A DNA stretch of 64,000 bases from Atrichornis clamosus (taxonomy: Eukaryota; Chordata; Aves; Passeriformes; Menuridae). The notes under the pieces were generated by a model, which was not told the origin of the DNA, ran no database searches, and worked only from the letters and a program-made list of their open reading frames with translations. The stretch covers positions 124,001 through 188,000 of the forward strand of contig WBMZ01000341.1 in NCBI GenBank assembly GCA_013400975.1, read 5' to 3'. The translations under genes and the position numbers were made by a program. Shown here piece by piece: positions 1-12,700 of the stretch; position 1 is the stretch's first letter; each line of letters begins with the position of its first letter.

Positions 1-3000
1 GCCCAAATGCGCATTTGCTGCCTCCTGCACCTGTTGAGTGTCATTCGGCCTCTCCCTGACGGGTGCTCTCCCATCAGAGGTCTTCCTGAGCAAGGGGAGG
101 AGAGCATGCAGCACATCTCCTGAAACAGCGGCAGGTACAGACACCTTTTTGTGATTTCTCATCTTAAAGAGGAATAAATCCTAGCTTATCTTCGAGTAAG
201 GAGAGGACCAGAAGGTAACTACCTGGCTCTCTGAGTCCACGTACTCAAATCTCTCTGCCATTTCAGAGATGTTTTTGCCCACAGTCATTCACAGGTGAGC
301 CCACAATGTACCTGCCAGTCAGATGTGTACTACTTTAGCATGGGATTCCTGTGTGTAAACTAAACCATCAAGCTGTAAAAGCTTGTTTTGGGACTGTCCT
401 GACATACCGGAATGTCCTGACTGGACAGACCGGACCACAGCCACGTGCTCAGACAAAAGCTAAATAACATAACCTAACAGCTAAGTCACCTTCACTACGA
501 AGACCTGAAAGTGAATTTGGGTTTATGTGTAAGACAGGAGGAGAAACACCTGCAATTTGTAATTAATTTTGTGAAGTACCCTGTTACTTCTACAGAGAAA
601 CTAAGGATGCCTATTAAAAATTGGCTTCAGGGATAGCAAAAAGTAAAAGCAAAATTAAAAAATATGCAAGTTAATAATAAAAGAGCTGGAGCTGTCATTA
701 TCAGGCCGAAAAAAAATGACATTACCAAAAGCAGGGAGAATGAACACAATATGCCTGCCAGACCAAACAGCCACCTGACATTACACTGCAGTCCTGTCTC
801 AAGAAAATCATCTGGAAAAAAAATCTGTCTAAAGATCACACATACATACTGTAGAACTTGTAAGTGAAAGCCCTGGGGTAAAAAATAGGCTAAAAGCAGG
901 ATATTCCCTGAGCTAAGCAACACTTGCTCATCTGTCTTCTAAGACATGGTGAAATTTTCCCCAGCTTTCAATGGTAACTGCAAACACAACATCCTTTGTT
1001 CTTTAACCTCTCACGAGGAAGTCACACAGACTAAAGGTTTGCTGAGCAAATATGATTTTTTCCTAGTCTGCCAGTTTTATTTTGATATTGGCTCCCTCTC
1101 AGCAGCACATCAGATACGACTGTTTAGTTGTTAGGCTGACGCACTTCACTCTCGTTAGGGAAAAAATCCCAGCTAATTTGTAGGTTTGAGATACTTCTTG
1201 TCACCCGGGTGTAAGTACATTCAGTGTTAACCTCCTGGCTGTATCACACTGTAGGCATTCGTTTGGGATAGGCAGAGGAATTTAACGTACTAGCTTCAGC
1301 CTTTTTACTCTCATTTTAAGGCAAGCTCACTCCCTTTTACAAGGTGTGTAAGAGCTGGCCCTGTACATCCCCTTCCCTACCAGCAGCGTTTGGGAAGGGC
1401 GCAGGCAGCAAAAGCACTGCAGGTCCTGTTGCCTCACTGCAACCTTTCATCCTCTGAGAAGTGAGTAGTTCACACCTCCTGTTCACGGCACCCTGGCTTC
1501 CCTTGTCACCAGCACCACGAAGCTGACATCTAATGCGCCTCCTTAGGACAGCTACTTCGGCAGCCTTTAAAAGCAACGGAGAGGACACCCTTAAAACACC
1601 CCCATTCACCATCTGTAATGACAAATTCATCTCCCCATCCTAAGACTACCCTTTAGAGGTATCTCCCTGCATTACAACTAATTATGAAGGAAGCACAGAT
1701 GGCTACATAAGTCACTTAAGTTTAAAACAGTTAATTAGGAGAGAGTTCCAGTGGAAGCAATAATTCACTATCTGTCTTCTAGAACTAACCCAACCCCCAC
1801 TTCATAGCTCACCTGATTTTGTCAGAAACTAACATTTGAGAATTACAACTGTGTTTAAATGGCCAGGTATGTCAGCTGTAATACAAATTAATGTGTTAAG
1901 TAAGGACCTGAAAGAGCTTCTTAGAACATACTCATCCTAAAAATGGTAGCATTAAGATATGTCATTTTTTTTACACGCACAAGACTATAGCTGACTGAGA
2001 GATTTAATGTCTGGAGACAGCTGCTGTAAGCTTTAATTGGCACTTATGATGTTGAGGGGAAAAAAATCCATTCTCACAGAAAAAAAATGCAGAGATGCTG
2101 AATATTTCTGAAGAAAATACATATTCAGTCATTCAGCAGCTTGGTTTCCAAAGGATAGGAGGCCAATATCTGCACTGGCCCTGCACTTCAGAAGTCAGTG
2201 GGTAACTCCAACCTATTCTAAAAAGGCATTAAGGAGAGACATCATGATAATTAAATTCTTGAAAGGTCTATGGAAATCGGTGGCTGGGAAAGAGGTCCAA
2301 ATAATTCCTCTCAGGGGGAAAAGATGGGCAGAGAGATGCCCTGTCTCTGACCTGGTGGAGATAATGTCAATCAACACAGGAACATGGGGAAAGACACTTG
2401 ATCTACAGGAGATGTAGGCCATTCATTAGTTCAGGACTTCATTGGTTCAGCCCCTCCCAGTACTCATTTTAAATAGAGCTCTTTTCTCAGGCTTTGCCAT
2501 TTTGTAACTATGCTTGAATTTCTACTGTGACACTCCTTCTGCAACAAAAGTCCTGGGAAGATTACAGGTGACTACCCCCAAACAAGCAGCAGATGTAAGA
2601 GGGAGCACAGCCATACCCACATTAGAATGTAGCCTGCACATCTCAGCTGGTCTGACACCAACCACCAGCTAAGCAAAGGTATTTTATATTGCATTTTACA
2701 AAAGCATGAAACCAACCACAAATGTCTATGGTTTTGATCACCACTGGCACACAGAAACAAATTTCTAATCACTTCCTTATGCTTTGATATGCTTGATGCT
2801 ATGTCATTGGCTCATGAACAATTACAAAAAACACAGACCTCCCCAATCTGCTTCTCTTATAAATGAATGCAGTTTTCCTCCTTTTCCTGACATTTCAGAA
2901 CAAGATGGTGTGATGCCTTTTCAATAAGAATACCAAAGTAAGTGTCATAAAAAGGCATGTAATGTACCTGTCACTAGAGACCACTGGAATTTGTCATCAT

Positions 3001-4130
3001 TTATTGCATAGCAGTCAACTGATAACGTAGTAAAGTTTTATAACAACATTCTACGGTCCTTTACAAACATCTGCTACCATTAAGGGTAATTTTACTGTGA
3101 TTCTATGATATAATGTATCTTGTGTTTTAACTTAATAAAATCAACACTGAAATACATACTTTCCAAACAGGGCAATATATTACAAATATTTTCTTTAACA
3201 ATTTACAATTGAAACTTTATGTATTTTGTAATAAAGTAATTATGGTACAATTCCTTCAAACAATAAAGGCCTCATGATTTTACTAATGTACCAAATGTAT
3301 CTACGCAAAGTAGCAGAAACAAGTTTAAAAGAGAAAACCTACTGCAGAAACACAACATACAGATTTTTAGTAAAGAAAACCAAATGGAGTAGCAAGCATC
3401 CTGCAGTACTGCAAGAATTTGCTTACAAGAGGCAGAAAAATTTTCCTTTGTCTCCCAGAAAGTTAACAGAAAATGGATACAACCACTGCTGCTTTTCACT
3501 GTTTATACTAACAGCCACAAAAATAGATTCAATCAATATTTATGATAAAAAAAATCTATGACTAATCTAATAGCTAATGCCCCAAGCCACTGTCTTACCC
3601 TAATGCTAAATTCCAGTGAATTGCTAATAGTAATTATCTGGGAAGAACATGAAGACAGCACTGCAAAAGTGCTGAAGTGCTGCTTTCCTAACTGCAGGCA
3701 CTGCAAGAAAATAAAAAGAAATGATCATTTATACCCTCCCATATCATTGTGTTGGTTGTTACATCAGATCACGACTGCTTTTGACAGGTACCACAAGTGA
3801 TTTTGCAGCACCGTAGGATTTTGTGCTTATCTATTATCAGAGTCCAGGGCTCCTCTTTTAGGCAAAGTCAGATTGCCAGACCACACCTGAGGGCCCCTTG
3901 GCATTCATTCTTTGGCCCTTACATGCTGTTTTGCCCAAATGTTCAGTTTCTAATGTCTTATTGGCATATTCCATAAACAAGTTAAGCAAATACTTGGTTA
4001 CTAGCACCGGCCTTGGAGGTGGTTAAAAAGGCCTGAAGTTGCTCAAGACTGAAGTGGTATCCTCTATTTCCCATGCACCAATTCCTTGAAAGCTGTTTAT
4101 AACATGGGTTAACAACAGCCTTTTCATTTC
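1..4130. other. Intergenic stretch, no gene recognised
   Basis: This lies beyond the 3' end of SDHAF4. I see no exon with supported splice sites, no RNA gene and no clear repeat. The short open frames here have no recognisable protein features and look like chance. In human the next gene in this direction is SMAP1, but none of its exons was recognised here. Confidence 0.5.
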
Positions 4131-4341
4131 AGGAAAAATTTCTTCAACGAAAGGGCTGTCATCCTTAGAACAGGCTCCCCAGGGAAGTGGTTGTGACACC
4201 ATCCCTGGAGGTATTTATAAGATGTGTAGATGTGGCATCCAGGAACATGATTTAGTGGCAGACTTAGCAGTGCTGGGTTAATGGTTGGATTTGATGATCT
4301 CAGAGACCTATTTCAACCTTAGTTATTCTGTAATTCTGTTT
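4131..4341 (+). mobile_element. CR1 LINE 3' fragment, plus orientation
   Basis: The sequence follows the standard CR1 3' region: a stretch like 'aatttcttcaacgaaaggg', then 'cccagggaagtgg', 'catccctggaggt', and a 'gggttaatggttggatttga' segment. It ends in the typical CR1 terminus, here 'ttattctgtaattctg'. It is 5'-truncated, as most CR1 copies are, and has no intact reading frame. It lies in the intergenic region downstream of SDHAF4. Confidence 0.9.
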
Positions 4342-6480
4342 TTCGAAGAAAAGCAAAATCCCTGCCTTTATGAGGCACTCTGTCTTGTTGGTACAGATAG
4401 TGCTCTCACAATTATCTTCCAAAAGCAGGTACCTCATGGATGCTGGCAGGGAGTGCCTAGGACCTGCCGGAGCTCCAACAGGAACGACTGCTGCCTGTGC
4501 CTCTGACAGCAGCGGTCATCACCTGCTTGAAAGGAAACAGGCAGGGGCCTGGACAGCACTTGTGTCAGCCCTTAATCACAAAGCTGAGGGAGACTGAAGA
4601 TAACCAACTGAAAGAGAAGGAAAACTATGGAAAAGTGAGACCAGTTCCTTGTATGCTAAATCAAAACAGCAGAATTCTGCATCCAGGGAAGAGTGCAGCT
4701 GCAGTCTATACTGAAGGAAGCAATTAGGTTTGAAAATCAGGAATGCAAAGTGGAACTAGGTAAACATTCACGGAGTGTATGCTGGGAAGGGTAAAACCTG
4801 GTATGAGAAGATAATGAAGTCATGCAGCAATCCATGGAGAAGATTTAGAATTAAAAAATAAAATTTAACTGCATTATTTTACTGCCTCTTCACAAATTAA
4901 GATGTTAAGCCTATTAATAATGACGCAGAAAAGGCAGAAACTTCCAATTAAAATTTCCACTTCCTGTTTGAAAAGGTGTTGTATTGTGTGAGAAAGGATC
5001 TCCCAATCCACCAGCAACTGAAAAGGCAGCCCATTACTAGAAATAACTATTTTAACAAACAGCATATATTAAAGATAGCTGACCAAGCATATCTTTAAGT
5101 AACTGAAAGTTAATAGATTTTGGGAAGATCTGTCACACTACAGAAGGGAAACTAGAATGAATTGGTAAATACAGACCAATTTTCCAATATCCAAACCATG
5201 CTGCAGAATTTAAAGGTTCAAAATGTAATTGCCACTAATTAACATCTTTTATGACAAAGAGGCTTTAGTTAATCTCATTTTGCTCCTCAGCGAGGTATTT
5301 GGTTGATAAACCTGTATCAGAACAGTTTCAGTACTTCTGCAGAGAATCATCACAGTATGACAAACATCTGAACTCACAACTAGAGTGATCCTATGTCCAA
5401 AACATACACCCCGGGTACATAAACTGCCAGATTTCAACAAGGAGCTCCCCCCCTGGCTGCCAGCTGAGTGAGTTTTAGGGAGGCTGCACAGATTTGTGAT
5501 AGGACCAACACACTTTAATGCTCTAATTAAACCATGCAAAGGCAAAGCTGGGCAAAGCCCACACAGAACTACAGTAACGCAAAACCCACACCATTCTCTG
5601 ATTCTGTGACTAGAGAAGATCCATTTGTTCAGGCTATCAAAAAGAACTTGCACAGGAATAGAGCACATGTTCACACATTTCAATAATGACAGTTTACTCT
5701 CATTAGTAAGTACCCACAAAAGTGGTAGATTTGCACTGTACTGCTACTATACTACAGTACTTACAACTAGGCAAATTCTTGAATGAAGAACTGAGTTCAG
5801 TCTGACTGAAAGGTATTTAGATTGATGCCAGATAACTCAGTTTTAAGACTTGCAGTATTAGATCATCTAATGGAATTAGTCCCCTTTGACCATAAGGTGT
5901 CAGAAAGTAAAGCTGTATTTTCCCCAAACAGCACTTAGCCTGTGTGCAAATGGGCACTTCCACTTACAGGGGAAAGGATCAGGCAAACAGCATGAAAAAG
6001 CCATGTTATAAAGAACAGTGTTCTAGAATTGCAAATAGAGCACCTCTACACCACTTGCAGTCATGAGTTGACCCTCTCGAAATTAAGCCCCCATTTCCAT
6101 CGTGCTGTTCACAGTTCTCAATCAGAGACAAGACTGCCCCTTCTCGACCGCTGCAGTGGGACAGAGGGGAAGGTTCTTGGGTAAAGGGGCTTTCACCAGA
6201 GAAACACTGTGTGAAATCAGTCACCTACTCATCTCAGAGTTGGTTCTACCTTTGATGAATGGTGTCCAGGCTCATGAAATGCAAAGCTCTTTGAACACTT
6301 TTACAACACTACATAAATCTTTACACTCATAAAGAAATAAAAGCCCTTATGCATCTTAATAAGCTCCTGGCCACAAATTTCACACCACTATACTTGCATT
6401 TATACCTGCTCAGTGCAAATAGCATTAAAGATCATAGAGACACTGAGCAAGTAACAGCTCCATAGCCTGAGCTGCTGTGT
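4342..6480. other. Intergenic stretch up to the SDHAF4 3' end
   Basis: No supported exon, RNA gene or repeat was seen. A 156-codon minus-strand open frame at 5249-5719 has no recognisable domain and no splice or polyadenylation context. I treat it as chance. Confidence 0.45.
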
Positions 6481-6486
6481 TTTATT
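6481..6486 (-). terminator. SDHAF4: Candidate poly(A) signal of SDHAF4 (AATAAA)
   Basis: On the minus strand this reads AATAAA, about 140 bases past the stop codon. A second AATAAA (plus-strand 6600-6605) sits only about 22 bases past the stop, so the short UTR form is also possible. Which site is used cannot be told from the sequence. Confidence 0.5.
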
Positions 6487-6626
6487 TACATTGTATTGCT
6501 CAGAAAATTCACCACAAGCATGACAGAAACAAGAAGCTCCACAACAAATCCAGGTGAGATTTTTTTCTGTACATCGTATTGTTGAACAACCAGAAATATT
6601 TTATTAGCAATACAGATACTTAAACA

Positions 6627-6736
6627 TTAGAAATCTATACAACGTCCTTTTCTCTCCCAGTCTCCAAAACGTGTAGGTTCAGGGCCTCTAGGTCCACCCC
6701 TCTCTTTTGTGGTAGGATTGATTCCATCAGGGAATT
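6627..6736 (-). CDS. SDHAF4: SDHAF4 coding exon 3 with stop
   Basis: The acceptor is a T-run followed by AG. The exon encodes the strongly conserved C-terminal tail of the family ([17 protein letters not shown], then [18 protein letters not shown]) and ends in TAA. This tail defines the SDHAF4 family (DUF1674). Confidence 0.97.
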
Positions 6737-9700
6737 CTAAAAAAACAGGAAAAGTTCATTAAAATTTGTATAATGTTGACAAATATAAAGATGTCACCAT
6801 TTATGATGTTTGCCTCTTAGTTTCATTTTCAAATACAAAATTAATTATTTTGTTTTGAAAGGCAACCTTGAATTAAACATTTCCCAGAGTCCTACAAAAG
6901 TAATTTCAGTTTGACTACAATCAGCAGTATGTATGATCATATTCAATTATGCAAATAAAATAAGCAAAAGAATTGCAAATATGCAAATAAAAAAGCATGC
7001 CTCCATGTCCAGAGGCATCAAAGCACCACAGTTTCTCAAGTCAGAACTTCCATCATTCAGGTATGCTGTACTTATGTTCACTAAATCTAAAACCCCAGGT
7101 CACTTTCAGTTTGTTTAGGTCTCTAATTTTAAGTGTTCTGTTTTAATTTTAGCTTGAATTTTAGTTGGGATTCTATTAGTCTTGTATTAAAATATCCAGG
7201 TTGGATGGTTGACCCATCCAACCCGGCCTTGAACACTTCCAGGGATGGGGCATCTGCAGCTTCACTGGGCAACCTCTTCCAGTGCTTCACCACCCTCTCA
7301 GTAAAGAATTTCTTCCTAATACCTAATCCAAACCTGCCCTCTTTCAGTTTAGAACCATTGCTCCTTGTCCTGTCACTATCTGCTTGTATGAAAAGTCCCT
7401 CACTCTCCCTCCTTTTTATAAACACCCTTAAGAGGTACTGAACCCCCTTTACGTACTGGAAGGCCACAATAAGATCTCCCCAAAGCTTGCCCTTCTCCAG
7501 GCTGAACAATCCCAGCTCTCTCAGGCTTTGTAGGAGAAATGCTCCAGCCCGCTGATCATCTTCGTGTCCCTCCTCTGGACCCATTCAAAGAGATCCATGT
7601 CTTGCTGAAAACCCCAGAGCTGGACACAGCACTCCAGGTGGGGTCTCACGAGGGCAGAATCACCTCCCTCGACCTGCTGTCCAGGCTGCTTTTGATGCAG
7701 TCCAGGATCAGTTGGCTTTCTGAGCTGCACTTGCACACTGCTGGATCACGTCCAGCTTTTCATCCAACGAGAACCCCCTACCCTGCTACAAAAGAGAAGC
7801 ACCCTGCTAGCTCATGCCACTTTCTTACACACCACAGAGCTTTCTGCACCTCAGCCGACATTCCTATATTACTCAGAGCTCCTTTACTCAGGGCTGTCTC
7901 CTAATACTTCATTCAGGCCACCAAACCACGAAGAACTTGTTGGCACAGCACTATCCTAGGCTGACTCTCATCCTGCACTAGACTGCAGGGCTCCCTGAAA
8001 CTCAGAGTACCCCACATGCCCCTTGCCACACTGATTCTCCAGAACCTCCCATATATTCATGTAACTTGGGACTCCCTCAGCCATACCCCTAACTTAGCCC
8101 TCGTGGGCAGCACAAGTAATGAGTTGCAGGGTTGAAAATGGGAAAAGACAAGAGAAATCCTGGAGAGCAGACAAAGAGAAAGGCGATGGAGGGAGACTCG
8201 TGCAGCTACAGGCTATACAGGATGACATCCTGGGATGCCTGTTTAAAAACTGATGCAGACCAGGAAAAGAAATGTCAGTATTTGAGCCCCTCTGGCAGTA
8301 CAAGGAGCGCAAATTCATCTAATATTTTGTACATGTCATCATCCCAATAGCCAAGCACTACTGGTGTGCCAACAGTGGATGGAGATGCTCAAAAGACTTC
8401 TCCATGATAGCACAGAGCAGTGGGAATTTCAACATCCAGCTTAAACTCTTAGTTTTTTTCTAATAACACAATAGGCAGCTTGCAAACTATTGCTGGTGTT
8501 ATGTGTAAAAAATGCACAGGTGCAACTAAAGAAACCTTGAGTCTTGCTCCAAACCTGGAACACCTACGCAAAGAGCAAAAGATATTGATTATGTATGTTT
8601 TAAATGAAGTAGTGATGGCATTTATTTTCTTGGGAATAAAAAGATGAGAATTAAAAAGCCGCTTATACAGTAACTCCAACTCTGAGTCAGTTCTCAAGTG
8701 AGCCACAATCTGAAATGGCATGCAACCCTTTTGGAGCTGATTCTGTAATACAAGAATGATGATACTATAATACAAAAATACAGCTACAAACTTGCGATGA
8801 AATTTGTGAAACAAGGAGAAGCAGAAGCTTGCTTTTCACCCTGAATGCAGCTTTCCCAACCGCTGTGGTGGCCTCAGGGAAATACACTCTCAAGCCAGAG
8901 ACTTCTTTTTAGCTCTACTGCACAGAAAGTGCCATTTTACCCTGTACTAAAAGAAGGGACTTCTGTGGAGGAGTATCTGAGGATTTTGGATATAAAATTA
9001 AGGACTCTAGGATGGAAGAACAAGATCAGTTTCTTAAACGAGTGTCAGGAAGGATTTGTGTTTATGCTGCGCTCATTCAATTCTGGTGGCCTTATGGAAA
9101 GAAATGAGGGGCACATCCCCCTGGACTGAACTGTGTGTAGCACTGGCTGGCTTGGATGTTGAATACAGAGCCGCTGAGAGACGCAACAGCTACGCTGCTG
9201 CGTGGCAATGATCTCGTGAAACAGTATCACATCCAGTTCTGGAAATGATACTGTTTATCCAAGAAGACTACCTCCCAAGAATTGAAGTGATTAGCAGCTC
9301 TGTACGGAAGGGTTCGTTAATATGTTTGAAGTATTTAATGAAACAACGTCTACAGAAGAAGGAAATTCTGCTTAAAACCAGCATTCTGCTGCTTTCCTTT
9401 TGGAGATTATAGATCAGTCTGTATTTCTTTCCCCCAGGATGTTAGTGCTTTCAGACCTGGCTTCCCGTTTACATGCAAAGGCAGAATATATTCTGTATAT
9501 AGAAGAATGAGAAGAAAATATTTCATCAACTTGTTAATGACTGATTCATGAAGATTCGAGTTGCGTGGAAGAAACTTGTCTTTAGTTTGTTGCAAATAGC
9601 TGAAAGTTACTCTTGGCATTGCCTCTTTGTAAGTTCTTGTATAATAAATACTTGTTTAAAAAAAAAATTTAAAACCCCCCAAACCACCTGGAGTACTGTG

Positions 9701-12700
9701 CTCAGTCGTGGGGCCCCCAACACAAGCAAGATGCAGACCTGTTGGAAGAAGTCCAGAGGAGGCCACTAAGACAATTACAGGACTGGAGCACCTCACCTAT
9801 GAAAACAGACTGAGAGAACTGGGGTTCTTCAGCCCGGAGAAGAGAAGACTCTGGGGAGACCTTAAAGCAGTCTCCCAGTTCCTAAAGAGGGCCTATCAAA
9901 AAGTTGAAGAGAGACATTTTACAAGGACATGTAGTGACAGGACAAGGAACAATAGCTTTAAACTGAAAGAGGGCAGGTTTGGATTAGGTATTAGGAAGAA
10001 ATTCTTTACTGAGAGGGTGAGGCACTCGAACAGGTTTCTCAGAGAGGCTATGGATGTCCCATCCCTGGAAATGTTCAAGGCCAGGTTGGATGGAGATTTA
10101 GCTTTGAGCAACCGGGTCTAATAGAAGGTGTCCCTGTCCATGGCAGGAGGGTTGGAAGTGATATTTAAGGTCCCTTTCTACTCAAACCATTCTGTGATTT
10201 TTAAGTCATTTTGTCATCTGGATATTCACAGCAATCCATTGATATACTAAAAAGCTTGTCCTAGAGATCTCAAAATAGATAAACATAGGTTATCGCTACT
10301 AATGAACTGTAGCAGAACACCACACTATGGTGAGTTGTACAAAGCATGACTACTGCTTTTAGTTAAGTGAAGACAGCTAATTAAAAAGAAGACAGAGATT
10401 CTGTCCTTCTCCCATCTGACAAAAAAACCCATACGTTCCTATTTTGTTCAGCAGCGATCTATCTGTGTCTCAGTCTTGTCAGGTTCTCTACATGCAGCCC
10501 CACTGAGGTCACTGGAACATGACACAAACAGCAGTTTGTGAAGTCTGCCCAGGCCCCACTGAGCTGCTCAAGAAACTCAGTATCAATTGTTTATTTTCAA
10601 AACACTACCTGCAAGACTAAGAAATGTTGGCTATGAAATGCAGCATGAATCAGAAGTATTTAATGGACTAAGAAATAAAACAGGCCTTTCGAATAACAAA
10701 AAGTAGCTGGTGCCTCGTGAATTTAATGGCACCAATTACAGCTGTACTATTACAGACCAAAACCAGCTACACTGCTCTGAATCATGCAATGGTTTGCAGT
10801 GGAAGGTTCCTTTGGCAGGCACCTGGCCCCAGCCCTGCTCAAGGAAGGGCTGGTAGTAGGTCAGGACAGCCAGGCAAATTTACCTTCTCCAAGAGCAGAG
10901 GAATCCCAACTTCTCTGGGTGACTTGTTACAATGTTTGACCACCCTTGTCTGAAGACTTTTCCCTCAGGCACTGCTTCCTGCAATTTGTGCCCACCAGCC
11001 TGGCTCTCTGGTGTTTTTTCAGAACCATTAATCTTAGAAAACGATTCTGAAGAGTGCTGAATGCCTGTCATCTTCTTCAACTGATATCAGCACAGAATCT
11101 CACAGTCTTGCCTTTAAAACACAGCTTTCAATTTTGTAAAACATTACTTACTTTCGAGGGGTTCCCTCTCTGTACTGGACTCCTCTGGTTCATCAAATCG
11201 ACCTACTGGTAACTTTGGTTTCTTAAGTGACTGCTTAGCAGGCTCAGATCTTCCTCCTGCCTTAGAGCTGGAGCTGCTCCACAGGTTGCTAAGAAGTGAT
11301 GACTCTATCAAACAAACGGACACGTGCAGCATAAATGTGAGAGTTTAACACTGAGTAACTCTGTGACTGTCCAGAGCACCTCTGAAAAAAACCTACTTCT
11401 GGAATGAGGGAGGGGAGCACAGGAAAACAAACTAAAAATTATTTAACGTTCAACTCATGAAAACCTACGAAAACAGCAGAGATAATTATATTTGGCCCTA
11501 GAAACATATGCAGGCAAAATAGTGTTAGTTGTATAACTCAGTTCACATACACAGTGTATTTCAAACTACTTGAACTTCTCTTTGCTGTTACTTTCTTGTA
11601 TTTTAGACTCTTAAATAGTAATTATGCTAGCATAGACCAGTACATTCTGTTTTCTGGGAGAAATCCTAACCTCCCCCAAGAAACCTGCTGATTTCCAGGT
11701 CTTGGCTCATTTCCAGCAGCTTTTTAGTCAGGAAAAGCTTCTGCTTTCCCAAAGAAAAGTAAAAAAAAAAAAAAAAAAAAAGCTGTTCCCTTAGTAACTG
11801 GTTTTCCAGAATGTCGGCAGAGGATAGCTGGGTTTTCCTTAGGATGGTAAAATAATTCAGTTGGTAGTCAAAAGGAGGAAAAACTTTGAGCACGTTTAAG
11901 ATCAATTATATAACTGCATGCAAATGCTTTCATTAAAAACATAAACTTTTTTCCTTTAAAGTCCCACTAACATTTTGGTTAAAAAGCCAGATGTCCACAG
12001 TGAGCACAAAATATTCACTGAAAATATTCTGGATATGGACATGTGCCCAAAGCAGCTCTGACATTTCTTAAGAGGGAATATTCAAACAGAAATTCTCCCT
12101 GTATCAGCTGGGTGCAAAGTACCTGAAAGAACTACTATTCTACCTTGCTGAGGAGATTGAATCAGGACACCTTCTCAGGCAGAGTGAATTTGACTTGTCT
12201 AAATATATACCAACTGACAACCCACCTGTATTCCCAGAAACAGCATATTCATTCATTGTAAAATACCACAGCTTTAACATCAAACCCTACAGCCACATAA
12301 ACTGTATTATGTCTGCCAACTGCTGCCAATGCCCCAAAGGAGTAACTTTAAAAAAAATTTTTTTTGCTTTAAGCATGACATAGCAAACTATCAACAGTAA
12401 AGGATCTAATCTGTTGCAAACACCAGGTCTTTCTACTCCTGCCAAGCATCTTGTCATTTGTTAGTAAGCTAAAAGAGAAGCTAGCTAGAAAATTAAATTA
12501 TAGCTGGTATTCTACTCCAAATTCAAATAAAAGTCAAATTAAGGTACTAGTATGAAATCGATTATCTCAGTCACTAGAGAAGAGGCAAAATCTGTTTTCT
12601 TATTTGCAGTACTTCATATTCTTGACCAAAATATACTATTCTTGGCAGAGAAGTGACAGAAGTTCAACATTAAGTATCTTTGAAAAAGATGAAATGAACT

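Noticed and set aside
5249..5719. 156-codon minus-strand open frame in the intergenic region
   Set aside because: Cysteine-rich but without any recognised domain, splice context or repeat family; probably chance.
7129..7584. 151-codon minus-strand open frame
   Set aside because: It is a translation of CR1 3' sequence ([17 protein letters not shown] and similar), not a gene.
9708..10121. 137-codon plus-strand open frame
   Set aside because: CR1 sequence again; the same peptides recur in the other CR1 copy.
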